This document shows positions 16,744-25,734 of a stretch of DNA of 50,285 bases, one piece after another (the stretch's first letter is position 1; the number at the start of each line of letters is the position of its first letter). Source of the DNA: Pseudomonas sp. M47T1 (GTDB lineage: Bacteria; Pseudomonadota; Gammaproteobacteria; Pseudomonadales; Pseudomonadaceae); the NCBI RefSeq assembly GCF_000263855.1, contig NZ_AJWX01000038.1, positions 1-50,285 of the forward strand, in the 5' to 3' direction. A program made the translations under genes and the position numbers. Below the pieces are notes generated by a model. It had not been told where the DNA came from. It searched no databases and was given only the letters and a program-made list of their open reading frames with translations.

Positions 16744-17271
16744 ATGTTGAATGACCCGATTCCACCTCACGTTGACCCGCGCAAATTGGCCGATCGTGGC
16801 GTAACCCTAGAAGGTTCGCTGCCATTATCCGATTTGGAGAGACTCTGCGACCCGCTTTCCGATAACGTCGGTACGGTGCAGGCTAAATTCGTTTTCGAAC
16901 GAGACGAGCGAAAGGCAGTGGTCATCCACAGCCATCTCGACGTCGAAGTCAAGATGGTTTGCCAGCGTTGTCTTGAGCTGGTAACCCTGCCGATTCACAG
17001 CGAATGCAGTTATGCTGTGATGAAAGAGGGTGCAAACACCCAGTCGTTACCGAAAGGTTATGACGTGCTGGAACTGGGCGAAGATCCTTTGGATCTGCAG
17101 GCTTTGATCGAGGAGGAGCTTTTGCTCGCCTTGCCCATTGTGCCTGCTCATCATCCGGAAGAATGCCAGCAGCCGGCGGGCGCAGATGAGCCCGAACCGA
17201 GCGAGGACGAGGTAACGCGGTCCAACCCGTTCAGTGTATTGGCGCAGTTAAAGCGTGACCCAAACGTTTAG
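16744..17271 (+). CDS. yceD: YceD family (DUF177) protein
   Basis: A 175-residue DUF177 protein. The conserved C-x2-C (C-Q-R-C-L-E-L) is near residues 78-81, with an acidic C-terminal region (D-E-P-E-P-S-E-D-E). Homologues are nearly always upstream of rpmF; in plants and bacteria they are linked to 23S rRNA accumulation. Spacing to rpmF is short (13 bases) and a GGAG site at 17270-17273 serves rpmF. It is the first gene of the yceD-rpmF-plsX-fab cluster. Confidence 0.9.
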   Translation: MLNDPIPPHVDPRKLADRGVTLEGSLPLSDLERLCDPLSDNVGTVQAKFVFERDERKAVVIHSHLDVEVKMVCQRCLELVTLPIHSECSYAVMKEGANTQSLPKGYDVLELGEDPLDLQALIEEELLLALPIVPAHHPEECQQPAGADEPEPSEDEVTRSNPFSVLAQLKRDPNV

Positions 17272-17284
17272 GAGTTAATCAATT

Positions 17285-17467
17285 ATGGCTGTTCAGCAGA
17301 ACAAAAAATCCCGCTCTGCCCGTGACATGCGCCGTTCGCACGACGCTCTCTCGGCTAGCACCCTGTCGGTCGAAAAGACCACTGGTGAAGTACACCTGCG
17401 TCACCACGTATCGCCAGAAGGCGTATACCGTGGCCGTAAAGTGATCGACAAGGGCGCTGACGAGTAA
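17285..17467 (+). CDS. rpmF: 50S ribosomal protein L32
   Basis: A 60-residue basic ribosomal protein with the canonical start M-A-V-Q-Q-N-K-K-S-R-S-A-R-D-M-R-R-S-H-D. The C-terminal part (H-H-V-S-P-E-G-V-Y-R-G-R-K-V) is typical. It lacks the zinc-binding Cys quartet of the C+ form, as proteobacterial L32 usually does. It is transcribed between yceD and plsX, the conserved coupling of translation and lipid synthesis genes. Confidence 0.97.
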   Translation: MAVQQNKKSRSARDMRRSHDALSASTLSVEKTTGEVHLRHHVSPEGVYRGRKVIDKGADE

Positions 17468-17470
17468 TCC

Positions 17471-18481
17471 TTGTCCGCTCAAGTCATCGCGATTGACGCA
17501 ATGGGCGGGGACTTCGGTCCCCGCAGCATTGTTCAGGCCTGCCTCGCTTGCCTGGCGCAAACCCCCTCGCTGTACCTGACCCTCGTCGGTCACCCTCTAC
17601 TTCTTGAAGAACTGATCGCCAGCCAACCCGGTGTGGATCGCACGCGCCTGCAGATTGCTGCGGCCAGCGAAGTCATCGGCATGGATGAGCGGCCCTCCCA
17701 GGCCTTGCGTGGCAAGCCTGACTCTTCGATGCGGGTGGCGCTGGAGTTGTTGCGCGACGGCAAGGTCCAGGCCTGTGTCAGCGCCGGCAATACCGGCGCG
17801 CTGATGGCCTTGTCGCGCTACGTGCTCAAGACCTTGCCGGGTATCGACCGGCCTGCGATGGTGGCGGCTATTCCGACCCAGACCGGCTACTGCCAGTTGC
17901 TGGACCTGGGTGCGAATGTCGACTGCAGTGCCGAGCACCTGTTCCAGTTTGCCGTGATGGGCTCGGTGGCCGCCCAGGCGTTGGGTGTGGCGCGCCCGCG
18001 TGTGGCGTTGCTCAACGTGGGTACCGAAGACATCAAGGGCAATCAGCAGGTCAAGCTGGCGGCCAATTTGCTGCAGGGCGCCAAGGGTCTCAACTACATC
18101 GGCTTTATCGAGGGCGATGGTGTGTACCGTGGCGAAGCCGACGTGGTGGTGTGTGACGGGTTTGTCGGCAACGTGCTGCTCAAGTCCAGCGAAGGCCTGG
18201 CTACCATGATTGGCGCGCGCATAGAGGGCCTGTTCAAGAACAGCCTGCTGTCGCGCGCCGTCGGCGCCCTGGCCATGCCGTTGCTCAAGCGCCTGCAGGA
18301 CGACCTGGCGCCCGCGCGACACAATGGCGCCAGCTTCCTCGGCTTGCAGGGCATTGTCGTGAAGAGCCATGGTTCGGCTGGGGTCCAGGGCTTTCAGAGC
18401 GCCATTTCCCGAGCCTTGATCGAAATTCAGGAAAACCTTCCGCAGCGCCTGCATGGGCAACTGGAAGATCTGTTGCTTTAG
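17471..18481 (+). CDS. plsX: Phosphate acyltransferase PlsX
   Basis: Peripheral membrane enzyme that makes acyl-phosphate from acyl-ACP and phosphate, feeding phospholipid synthesis. It has 336 residues starting S-A-Q-V-I-A-I-D-A-M-G-G-D-F-G-P, with the family motifs A-M-G-G-D and G-x-G-N-T-G-A-L-M-A. The start codon is TTG at 17471, three bases after the rpmF stop. No ATG or GTG fits the conserved N-terminus, and the preceding ribosome site is weak, so translation is probably coupled to rpmF. Confidence 0.94.
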   Translation: MSAQVIAIDAMGGDFGPRSIVQACLACLAQTPSLYLTLVGHPLLLEELIASQPGVDRTRLQIAAASEVIGMDERPSQALRGKPDSSMRVALELLRDGKVQACVSAGNTGALMALSRYVLKTLPGIDRPAMVAAIPTQTGYCQLLDLGANVDCSAEHLFQFAVMGSVAAQALGVARPRVALLNVGTEDIKGNQQVKLAANLLQGAKGLNYIGFIEGDGVYRGEADVVVCDGFVGNVLLKSSEGLATMIGARIEGLFKNSLLSRAVGALAMPLLKRLQDDLAPARHNGASFLGLQGIVVKSHGSAGVQGFQSAISRALIEIQENLPQRLHGQLEDLLL

Positions 18482-18608
18482 GCAAATCCGCCAAGGAATG
18501 CTTAAATGTGACCACCCGGTTCCATCTGTCATCCAACTGTCAGTTTCTTGCGTTCAACTTCGGTTGCACGTCAATTCTCCGACGACAAGATCATTAAGGG
18601 CTTGTTAA

Positions 18609-19547
18609 ATGTCTGCATCCCTCGCATTTGTCTTTCCAGGTCAAGGTTCCCAGTCCCTGGGCATGCTCGCCGAGCTGGGCGCCCAATACCCGCTGGTGCT
18701 GGACACGTTCAAGGAAGCCTCCGACGCGCTGGGTTACGACCTGTGGGCGTTGATCCAGGAAGGTCCGGTCGAAAGCCTGAACCAGACTGACAAGACCCAA
18801 CCCGCCATTCTGGCGGCCTCGGTTGCCCTGTGGCGCCTGTGGCTGGCCGAAGGCGGCGCGCGCCCGGCATTCGTGGCCGGTCACAGCCTGGGCGAATACA
18901 GCGCCCTGGTGGCTGCCGGTTGCCTGACCCTGGGTGACGCGGTCAAGCTGGTGGAGCGTCGCGGCCAACTGATGCAAGAGGCCGTTCCGGCCGGGCAGGG
19001 CGCCATGGCGGCGATCCTGGGCCTGGACGATGCCGTAGTGGTCAACGCCTGCGCCGAAGCGGCCCAGGGCGATGTGGTCAGCGCGGTGAACTTCAACTCC
19101 CCAGGCCAGGTAGTGATTGCCGGTTCCGCGGCCGCTGTCGAGCGCGCCATCGAACTGTGCAAGGCCGCCGGTGCCAAGCGCGCCATGCCGCTGCCGGTCA
19201 GTGTGCCGTCGCACTGTGCGCTGATGAAACCGGCTGCCGAGCGCTTCGCCGAGTCGATCAACGCCATCGACTGGCAGGTGCCGCAGATCCCGGTGGTGCA
19301 GAACGTCAGCGCCGCGGTGCCGGCCGACCTCGACACCCTCAAGCGCGACCTGCTGGAACAACTTTACAAGCCGGTACGCTGGGTCGAATCGGTCCAGTAC
19401 CTGGTGGCCCAGGGCGCCCCGCGCCTGGTCGAATGCGGCCCGGGCAAGGTCCTGGCCGGCCTTAACAAGCGCTGCGCCGAAGGCGTGAGCACTGACAACC
19501 TGAATACCCCAGATGCCTTCGCCGCCGCCCGTGCGGCGCAGGCCTGA
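18609..19547 (+). CDS. fabD: Malonyl CoA-ACP transacylase FabD
   Basis: Transfers malonyl from CoA to ACP for fatty-acid elongation. The 312-residue length is usual. The N-terminus F-V-F-P-G-Q-G-S-Q binds substrate. G-H-S-L-G-E-Y near residues 91-97 contains the nucleophilic Ser. V-P-S-H-C-A-L-M-K near 198-206 carries the catalytic His. The 127-base gap after plsX shows AAGGGCTTG before the ATG but no clear sigma-70 promoter. It is followed closely by fabG. Confidence 0.96.
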   Translation: MSASLAFVFPGQGSQSLGMLAELGAQYPLVLDTFKEASDALGYDLWALIQEGPVESLNQTDKTQPAILAASVALWRLWLAEGGARPAFVAGHSLGEYSALVAAGCLTLGDAVKLVERRGQLMQEAVPAGQGAMAAILGLDDAVVVNACAEAAQGDVVSAVNFNSPGQVVIAGSAAAVERAIELCKAAGAKRAMPLPVSVPSHCALMKPAAERFAESINAIDWQVPQIPVVQNVSAAVPADLDTLKRDLLEQLYKPVRWVESVQYLVAQGAPRLVECGPGKVLAGLNKRCAEGVSTDNLNTPDAFAAARAAQA

Positions 19548-19563
19548 ACTAGGAGAAGCCTGC

Positions 19564-20304
19564 ATGAGCCTGCAAGGTAAAGTTGCACTGGTTACCGGCG
19601 CAAGCCGCGGCATTGGCCAGGCCATCGCCCTGGAGTTGGGCCGCATGGGCGCTACCGTGATCGGTACCGCCACGTCGGCCTCGGGTGCCGAGCGCATCGC
19701 CGCCACCCTGAAGGAAAACGGCGTGCAGGGCACCGGCCTTGAGCTGAACGTGACCCGCGACGAATCCGTCGCAGCGGTCCTGGCGGCCATCACCGAGCAG
19801 TTCGGTGCGCCGACCATTCTGGTCAACAATGCCGGCATTACCCGCGACAATTTGATGCTGCGCATGAAGGATGATGAGTGGCATGATGTCATCGACACCA
19901 ACCTCAACAGCCTGTACCGCCTGTCCAAGGGCGTGCTGCGCGGCATGACCAAGGCCCGTTGGGGTCGTATCATCAGCATTGGTTCGGTCGTCGGTGCCAT
20001 GGGCAACGTCGGCCAGGTCAACTACGCTGCCGCTAAAGCAGGCCTGGAGGGCTTCAGCCGTGCCCTGGCCCGTGAAGTGGGCTCGCGTGCCATTACGGTG
20101 AACTCGGTTGCCCCAGGCTTTATCGACACCGACATGACCCGCGAGCTGCCTGAAGCGCAGCGTGAAGCCTTGCAGACCCAGATTCCCCTGGGTCGTCTGG
20201 GCCAGGCCGAGGAAATCGCCAAAGTGGTGGCTTTCCTGGCTTCGGAAGGTGCAGCTTACGTGACTGGTGCTACCATTCCGGTCAACGGCGGCATGTACAT
20301 GTAA
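19564..20304 (+). CDS. fabG: 3-oxoacyl-ACP reductase FabG
   Basis: NADPH-dependent ketoreductase of the SDR family that reduces 3-oxoacyl-ACP in each elongation cycle. It has 246 residues. The Rossmann motif T-G-A-S-R-G-I-G is near residues 11-18, N-N-A-G-I-T near 88-93, and the catalytic Tyr154-x3-Lys158 is in N-Y-A-A-A-K-A-G. ATG 19564 follows AGGAGAAG (19551-19558) and sits 16 bases after fabD. No upstream start gives the family N-terminus MSLQGKVALVTGASRG. Confidence 0.96.
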   Translation: MSLQGKVALVTGASRGIGQAIALELGRMGATVIGTATSASGAERIAATLKENGVQGTGLELNVTRDESVAAVLAAITEQFGAPTILVNNAGITRDNLMLRMKDDEWHDVIDTNLNSLYRLSKGVLRGMTKARWGRIISIGSVVGAMGNVGQVNYAAAKAGLEGFSRALAREVGSRAITVNSVAPGFIDTDMTRELPEAQREALQTQIPLGRLGQAEEIAKVVAFLASEGAAYVTGATIPVNGGMYM

Positions 20305-20500
20305 GTGAAATGTGACGGATTGCTTCAAAAAAATGTCATACGTGCTGTCTAAAATCCGTTATAAAGCTGCAACCAAATTCTAGGCAACCGGCGGGTGTGG
20401 AAAGGTGGTGATGGTTTCAGCTTGAAAAGCCGGGGCCTTCCTATAAACTTACACACCGGCCAGCTGCCTGACATATGTCCATTAGGAGTGAAAACTAGGT

Positions 20501-20737
20501 ATGAGCACCATCGAAGAACGCGTCAAGAAAATCGTCGCCGAGCAACTGGGCGTTAAAGAAGAAGAAGTCGTCAACACTGCTTCCTTCGTAGAAGATCTGG
20601 GTGCCGATTCCCTTGACACCGTTGAGCTGGTGATGGCTCTGGAAGAGGAATTCGAGACCGAAATCCCGGACGAAGAAGCTGAGAAGATCACTACTGTTCA
20701 AGCCGCTATCGATTACGTCACTAAGCACCAGGCTTAA
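20501..20737 (+). CDS. acpP: Acyl carrier protein
   Basis: Acidic 78-residue carrier that holds the growing acyl chain on phosphopantetheine. The attachment Ser is residue 37 in G-A-D-S-L-D-T-V-E-L. The start MSTIEERVKKIVAEQLG is typical of housekeeping ACP. The gene has a 196-base leader containing TATAAA-like elements (one at about 20361-20366, another near 20441-20446), so it probably has its own promoter. A strong terminator follows it. This agrees with the high, separately tuned expression known for acpP. Confidence 0.97.
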   Translation: MSTIEERVKKIVAEQLGVKEEEVVNTASFVEDLGADSLDTVELVMALEEEFETEIPDEEAEKITTVQAAIDYVTKHQA

Positions 20738-20766
20738 GACTTTGTAATCGCTGCGTCTTGTCATGG

Positions 20767-20803
20767 AAAAACCGCACTGCCATTGCTGGCGTGCGGTTTT
20801 TTC
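20767..20803 (+). terminator. Intrinsic terminator after acpP
   Basis: The stem AAAAACCGCAC (20767-20777) and GTGCGGTTTTT (20791-20801) closes a 13-base loop and runs into more T. It is 29 bases past the acpP stop and 44 bases before fabF, so it probably trims acpP mRNA while allowing partial read-through to fabF. Confidence 0.92.
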
Positions 20804-20847
20804 TTTAGATGAGATGTAAAGGTTGTTCCTAGAATAAGGAGAGCGCT

Positions 20848-22092
20848 GTGTCGCGTAGACGCGTCGTGGTCACCGGTATGGGTATGCTGTCGCCACTGGG
20901 CACGGATGTGCCTAGCACTTGGCAGGGCATTCTGGCTGGCCGCAGTGGCATTGGTCTGATCGAGCATACTGACCTTTCTGCCTACTCCACCCGTTTTGGC
21001 GGCTCGGTCAAAGGCTTCAACGTCGAAGAGTACCTGTCGGTCAAGGAAGCCCGCAAACTCGACCTGTTCATCCAGTACGGCCTGGCGGCCGGTTTTCAGG
21101 CAGTGCGTAACGCCGGCCTGGAAGTGACCGATGCCAACCGTGAGCGCATTGGCGTGGCCATGGGCTCGGGTATCGGCGGCCTGACCAATATCGAAGAAAC
21201 CTGCAAGATCCTGCACGCCTCCGGGCCGCGTCGGATTTCGCCGTTTTTCGTGCCGGGTTCGATCATCAACATGATTTCCGGTTTTCTGTCCATCCACCTG
21301 GGTGTGCAGGGGCCTAACTACGCCATCGCAACGGCGTGCACCACCGGCACCCATTGCATCGGCACGGCCGCGCGCAACATTGCCTACGGCGACGCCGACG
21401 TAATGATTGCCGGTGGCGCCGAGATGGCTGCCTGCGGCCTGGGCATGGGCGGCTTTGGCGCTTCGCGCGCACTGTCCACCCGCAACGACGAGCCTGCCCG
21501 GGCCAGCCGACCGTGGGACAAGGGCCGTGACGGCTTCGTACTGTCCGACGGCGCCGGTGCCCTGGTGCTTGAAGAACTGGAGCACGCCAAGGCGCGTGGG
21601 GCGACCATCCATGCCGAGCTGATCGGTTTTGGCATGAGCGGCGACGCCTACCACATGACCTCGCCACCCGAAGACGGTTCCGGTGCGGCGCGCTGCATGG
21701 CCAACGCCCTGCGCGATGCCGGTATCAACGGCAGTGATGTGCAGTACATCAACGCCCACGGTACTTCGACGTCGGCCGGTGACCTGGCGGAAGCATCGGC
21801 CATCAAGTCGGTGTTCGGCGACCATGCCTACAAGCTGGCTGTCAGCTCCACCAAGTCGATGACGGGCCACCTGCTGGGTGCCGCCGGTGCCGTGGAAGCC
21901 ATCTTCAGCATCCTGGCCATCAACAGCCAGGTGGCGCCGCCGACCATCAACCTGGACGAGCCAGACGAAGGTTGCGACCTGGACTTCGTCCCGCATCAGG
22001 CGCGCAACATGCCGATCGATGTGGTGCTGTCCAACTCGTTCGGCTTTGGTGGCACCAACGGCTCGCTGGTGTTTCGTCGGTTCAACGGCTGA
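20848..22092 (+). CDS. fabF: 3-oxoacyl-ACP synthase II FabF
   Basis: Condensing enzyme (KAS II) that extends acyl-ACP with malonyl-ACP. It has 414 residues. The catalytic Cys164 is in A-T-A-C-T-T-G-T-H, and the two His residues are in N-A-H-G-T-S-T and S-T-K-S-M-T-G-H-L-L-G-A-A-G. The start is GTG at 20848, preceded by AAGGAGAG (20837-20844), giving MSRRRVVVTGMG. The stop overlaps the pabC ATG (TGATG), the conserved fabF-pabC link. Confidence 0.96.
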   Translation: MSRRRVVVTGMGMLSPLGTDVPSTWQGILAGRSGIGLIEHTDLSAYSTRFGGSVKGFNVEEYLSVKEARKLDLFIQYGLAAGFQAVRNAGLEVTDANRERIGVAMGSGIGGLTNIEETCKILHASGPRRISPFFVPGSIINMISGFLSIHLGVQGPNYAIATACTTGTHCIGTAARNIAYGDADVMIAGGAEMAACGLGMGGFGASRALSTRNDEPARASRPWDKGRDGFVLSDGAGALVLEELEHAKARGATIHAELIGFGMSGDAYHMTSPPEDGSGAARCMANALRDAGINGSDVQYINAHGTSTSAGDLAEASAIKSVFGDHAYKLAVSSTKSMTGHLLGAAGAVEAIFSILAINSQVAPPTINLDEPDEGCDLDFVPHQARNMPIDVVLSNSFGFGGTNGSLVFRRFNG

Positions 22093-22907
22093 TGCTCAGC
22101 TGGGTCGACGGCCTGCCGGCAGACACGCTGGCGCTGGACAGCCGAGGCCTGGCCTACGGCGATGGTCTGTTCGAGACCATCGCCGTCAGGGCCGGCCGGC
22201 CGCTGCTGCTGGAACGCCACCTGCAACGGCTGGTGGAAGGCAGCAAGCGCCTGGCCATTGACCTTGATGCCGAGCTGATCCACAACGAACTCCTGGCTGG
22301 CGCCGCACAGTTGGGCGAGGGTGTGCTCAAGCTCATCGTCACCCGTGGCGACAGCCGACGCGGCTATGCCGCCGACCTCCAGGCGCCACCGCGGCGCCTG
22401 CTGCGTGGCAACCCGCCCGCAGCCTACCCCGTGGCCCATGCCGAGCAGGGCGTGAGCCTGTTCGAGTGCCAGACGCGTCTGGCCGAGCAGCCATTGCTGG
22501 CCGGCCTCAAGCACCTCAACCGCCTGGAGCAGGTACTGGCACGCGCCGAGTGGAGCGACCCCGGCCATTGCGAAGGGTTGATGCGCGACGTGTCCGGACG
22601 CCTGATCGAGGGTGTGTTCAGCAACCTGTTCCTGGTTCACAAGGGTCAGTTGCTGACCGCTGACCTGAGCCGGTGCGGCGTCGCTGGCGTGATGCGCGCC
22701 GAGCTGTTGGCACAGGCGGCCCGGCTGGGTATCGCGGTGCAGGTGCGCGACCTGTGGCTGGATGACCTGCACCAGGCCGATGAGGTTTTTGTCTGCAACA
22801 GTGTCTACGGCATCTGGCCGGTACGTGCATTTACATCACTGAACTGGCCGCCGGGACCGCTCACCCGTAAACTGCAGAGCATTGCCCGCGCACTATTGGA
22901 TGTGTGA
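22092..22907 (+). CDS. pabC: Aminodeoxychorismate lyase PabC
   Basis: PLP enzyme that releases pyruvate from aminodeoxychorismate to give p-aminobenzoate for folate. It has 271 residues of aminotransferase class IV fold. The PLP Lys140 is in L-K-H-L-N-R-L-E, and S-R-G-L-A-Y-G-D-G-L-F-E-T at residues 17-29 is the class IV N-terminal motif. It is coupled to fabF by a one-base overlap and is followed three bases later by mltG. Confidence 0.94.
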   Translation: MLSWVDGLPADTLALDSRGLAYGDGLFETIAVRAGRPLLLERHLQRLVEGSKRLAIDLDAELIHNELLAGAAQLGEGVLKLIVTRGDSRRGYAADLQAPPRRLLRGNPPAAYPVAHAEQGVSLFECQTRLAEQPLLAGLKHLNRLEQVLARAEWSDPGHCEGLMRDVSGRLIEGVFSNLFLVHKGQLLTADLSRCGVAGVMRAELLAQAARLGIAVQVRDLWLDDLHQADEVFVCNSVYGIWPVRAFTSLNWPPGPLTRKLQSIARALLDV

Positions 22908-22910
22908 TTC

Positions 22911-24065
22911 GTGAGACGTAAATTCTTGGTGCTGCTGGAAACACTGGTGATTCTGGCAGGCCTGAGCCTGGGCTTCGCCGCCTGGAAAGTGCACAGTGCA
23001 CTGGACCAAACCCTCAATGTAGCCCAGGAAGAGCTGCTGGACGTGCCGTCCGGCTCGACCCCCACCGGTACCTTCAACCGCATGCAGGCCAAGGGCACGC
23101 TGCGTGATGCATTCTGGCTGCGGGTCTACTGGCGCTTCAACCTGGCCGGCCAGCCCTTGCACAGTGGCGAATATCGCCTCACCCCCGGCATGACCCTCAA
23201 AGACCTGCTGGGCGTGTGGCAGCGTGGCGAGGTGGTGCAATACAGCCTGACCCTGGTGGAGGGCTGGAACTTCCGCCAAGTGCGGGCCGCCCTCGACAAG
23301 CAGGAAAAACTCAAGCACACCCTGGCCGGGCTGAGCGATGCCGAACTGATGACTCGCCTGGGTCATGAGGGCGTGTTCCCCGAAGGGCGGTTCTTCCCTG
23401 ACACCTATAAGTATGTGCGCGGCATGACCGACGCCGAACTGCTGGTGCAGGCCTACAACCGCCTCGATGAGGTGCTGGCCAAGGAGTGGACCGACCGTGC
23501 CCAGGACGTACCCTACACCGAACCCTACCAGGCGCTGATCATGGCCTCGCTGGTGGAAAAGGAAACCGGGGTGCCCCAGGAGCGCGCCGAAATCGCCGGC
23601 GTGTTCGTGCGCCGCCTGGCCGCCGGCATGCTGTTGCAGACCGACCCTACCGTGATCTACGGCATGGGCGAGCGCTACACCGGCAAGCTGAGCCGTGCCG
23701 ACCTGCATGAGGCCACGCCCTACAACACCTACACCAATGCCGGCCTGCCGCCCACCCCGATTGCCATGGTAGGGCGCGAGGCCATTCACGCCGCGCTGAA
23801 CCCGGCCAGTGGCACCAGCCTGTATTTTGTAGCGCGCGGTGACGGTAGCCATGTGTTCTCCGACGACCTGGAAGCCCACAACAATGCCGTGCGCGAATTC
23901 CAGCTCAAGCGCCGCGCCGACTATCGCTCCAGCCCTGCGCCCATTCCCCAGCCGGCCGCAGCGCCTGGCCAGGAACCGGCCGTGGAGCCACCGGCAGCAA
24001 GCCCCGACACGGCCACCGACAGCAATGCCGATGCGCCCCATGAATCTGAGAAGGACAGCCAGTGA
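22911..24065 (+). CDS. mltG: Endolytic murein transglycosylase MltG
   Basis: Inner-membrane lytic transglycosylase that cleaves nascent glycan strands and is thought to terminate them. It has 384 residues: one N-terminal transmembrane helix (residues 5-25), a LysM-like region, and the YceG catalytic domain with M-A-S-L-V-E-K-E-T-G, whose first Glu (216) matches the catalytic Glu218 of E. coli MltG. A Pro/Ala-rich low-complexity tail is longer than usual. The start is GTG. The stop overlaps the tmk start by four bases. Confidence 0.94.
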   Translation: MRRKFLVLLETLVILAGLSLGFAAWKVHSALDQTLNVAQEELLDVPSGSTPTGTFNRMQAKGTLRDAFWLRVYWRFNLAGQPLHSGEYRLTPGMTLKDLLGVWQRGEVVQYSLTLVEGWNFRQVRAALDKQEKLKHTLAGLSDAELMTRLGHEGVFPEGRFFPDTYKYVRGMTDAELLVQAYNRLDEVLAKEWTDRAQDVPYTEPYQALIMASLVEKETGVPQERAEIAGVFVRRLAAGMLLQTDPTVIYGMGERYTGKLSRADLHEATPYNTYTNAGLPPTPIAMVGREAIHAALNPASGTSLYFVARGDGSHVFSDDLEAHNNAVREFQLKRRADYRSSPAPIPQPAAAPGQEPAVEPPAASPDTATDSNADAPHESEKDSQ

Positions 24066-24694
24066 GCGGTTTATTCATCACCCTTGAAGGCCCCGAAGGC
24101 GCGGGCAAGAGCACCAACCGCGAGTACCTGGCCGAGCGCTTGCGCGCCGCCGGGCTGGACGTGGTGCTGACCCGCGAGCCGGGCGGCACGCCGCTGGCCG
24201 AACGCATTCGTGAGCTGTTGCTGGCCCCCAGTGACGAAGCCATGCACGCCGATACCGAGCTGTTGCTGGTGTTCGCTGCCCGTGCCCAACACCTGAGCGA
24301 AGTGATCCGCCCGGCGCTGGCTCGCGGTGCTGTCGTGCTGTGCGATCGTTTCACCGACGCGACCTACGCCTATCAGGGCGGCGGCCGTGGCCTGAGCCAC
24401 GCACGCATCGCCAGCCTGGAAAGCTTTGTCCAGGGTGAGCTGCGCCCGGACCTGACCCTGGTGTTCGACCTGCCGGTGGAAGTGGGCCTGGCCCGGGCCA
24501 CGGCCCGTGGCCGCCTGGACCGTTTCGAGCAGGAAGGTCGGGCCTTCTTCGAAGCGGTGCGCAACACCTACCTGCAACGCGCCCACGCCGCCCCCGAGCG
24601 CTACACGTTGGTCAATGCCGCGCTGACCCTGGCTGAAGTCCAGCAGCAACTGGACGGGCTGTTGCCGCACATCGAGGCGCGCTGCCGTGGCTGA
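24062..24694 (+). CDS. tmk: Thymidylate kinase
   Basis: Phosphorylates dTMP to dTDP. It has 210 residues. The P-loop G-P-E-G-A-G-K-S-T is near residues 9-17, D-R-F-T-D-A-T-Y-A-Y-Q-G-G-G-R-G carries the DR(F/Y) motif, and the lid region follows (A-R-G-R-L-D-R-F-E). The start is GTG (GTGAGCGGT) overlapping the mltG stop. It overlaps holB by eight bases, so the mltG-tmk-holB order is probably one message. Confidence 0.96.
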   Translation: MSGLFITLEGPEGAGKSTNREYLAERLRAAGLDVVLTREPGGTPLAERIRELLLAPSDEAMHADTELLLVFAARAQHLSEVIRPALARGAVVLCDRFTDATYAYQGGGRGLSHARIASLESFVQGELRPDLTLVFDLPVEVGLARATARGRLDRFEQEGRAFFEAVRNTYLQRAHAAPERYTLVNAALTLAEVQQQLDGLLPHIEARCRG

Positions 24695-25673
24695 GGCCTA
24701 TCCCTGGCAGGACAGCCTGTGGCAGCACCTGGCCGGCCGCAGCCAGCATGCGCACGCCTACCTGTTGCACGGGCCTCAGGGCATCGGCAAGCGGGCCTTG
24801 GCCGAGCGCCTGATGGCCTTGCTGTTGTGCCAGCGCCCGGTGGGCCTCGGAGCCTGCGGCGAGTGCAAGTCCTGCCATTTGCTCGCAGCCGGCACCCACC
24901 CCGACAATTACGTGCTGGAGCCCGAAGAGGCCGACAAGGCCATCAAGGTCGATCAGGTGCGCGACCTGGTCAGTTTCGTGGTGCAGACAGCGCAACTGGG
25001 CGGGCGCAAGGTGGTGCTGATCGAGCCGGTGGAGTCGATGAACATCAACGCCGCCAACGCTCTGCTCAAAAGCCTGGAAGAGCCGTCGGGCAATACCGTG
25101 CTGTTGCTGGTCAGCCACCAGCCCAGCCGCTTGTTGCCCACCATCAAGAGCCGCTGCGTGCAGCAGGCCTGCCCGTTGCCCAGCCAGGCCATGAGCCTTG
25201 CGTGGCTGGCCGGCGCGCTGCCCGATTGCACCGCTGAACAGCGCCAGGAACTGCTGACCCTGGCGGCAGGCTCGCCCCTGGTAGCCGTCAGCCTGCAGGC
25301 CCAGGGTGTGACCGAACAGCGTGCGTTGGTGGTGGAGGGGGTGAAGAAGTTGCTCAAGCAGCAGGCCTCGCCCACGCAACTGGCCGAAGGTTGGAATACC
25401 ATCGCGCTGTTGCTGCTGTTCGACTGGTTCTGCGACTGGTCCAACCTGATCCTGCGCTATCAGTTGACGCAGGACGAAGAGGGGTTAGGCTTGGGAGATA
25501 TGCGCAAGGTGGTGCAGTACCTGGCGCAGAAGAGCGGGCAGGGCAAAGTCCTCGCCGCCCAGGACTGGATCCTTGCCCAGCGCCAAAAGGTGTTGTCCAA
25601 GGCCAACCTCAACCGTGTGTTGTTGCTCGAAGCGCTGCTGGTGACCTGGGCAGGCTTGCCCGGGCAGGCATGA
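24687..25673 (+). CDS. holB: DNA polymerase III subunit delta'
   Basis: Clamp-loader subunit, 328 residues. A P-loop-like G-P-Q-G-I-G-K-R sits near residues 29-36 and a zinc-binding Cys cluster (C...C-G-E-C-K-S-C) at about 50-66, as in the RFC family. Later S-x-R-C-type features of the delta' core follow (T-I-K-S-R-C near 151-156). The start is GTG, inside the end of tmk. Next to pilZ and tatD, this is the usual pseudomonad cluster. Confidence 0.94.
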   Translation: MAEAYPWQDSLWQHLAGRSQHAHAYLLHGPQGIGKRALAERLMALLLCQRPVGLGACGECKSCHLLAAGTHPDNYVLEPEEADKAIKVDQVRDLVSFVVQTAQLGGRKVVLIEPVESMNINAANALLKSLEEPSGNTVLLLVSHQPSRLLPTIKSRCVQQACPLPSQAMSLAWLAGALPDCTAEQRQELLTLAAGSPLVAVSLQAQGVTEQRALVVEGVKKLLKQQASPTQLAEGWNTIALLLLFDWFCDWSNLILRYQLTQDEEGLGLGDMRKVVQYLAQKSGQGKVLAAQDWILAQRQKVLSKANLNRVLLLEALLVTWAGLPGQA

Positions 25674-25685
25674 CGAGCGTAGTGG

Positions 25686-25704
25686 GGCCCGTCGCCGGCG
25701 GGCC
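25686..25704. repeat. Small GC-rich hairpin between holB and pilZ
   Basis: GGCCCG (25686-25691) and CGGGCC (25699-25704) flank a 7-base loop, followed by only two T. It may slow or partly end transcription before pilZ, but it is not a convincing terminator. Confidence 0.4.
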
Positions 25705-25734
25705 TTCGGTAGTAGGCGCAATCGAGGACTTTCA

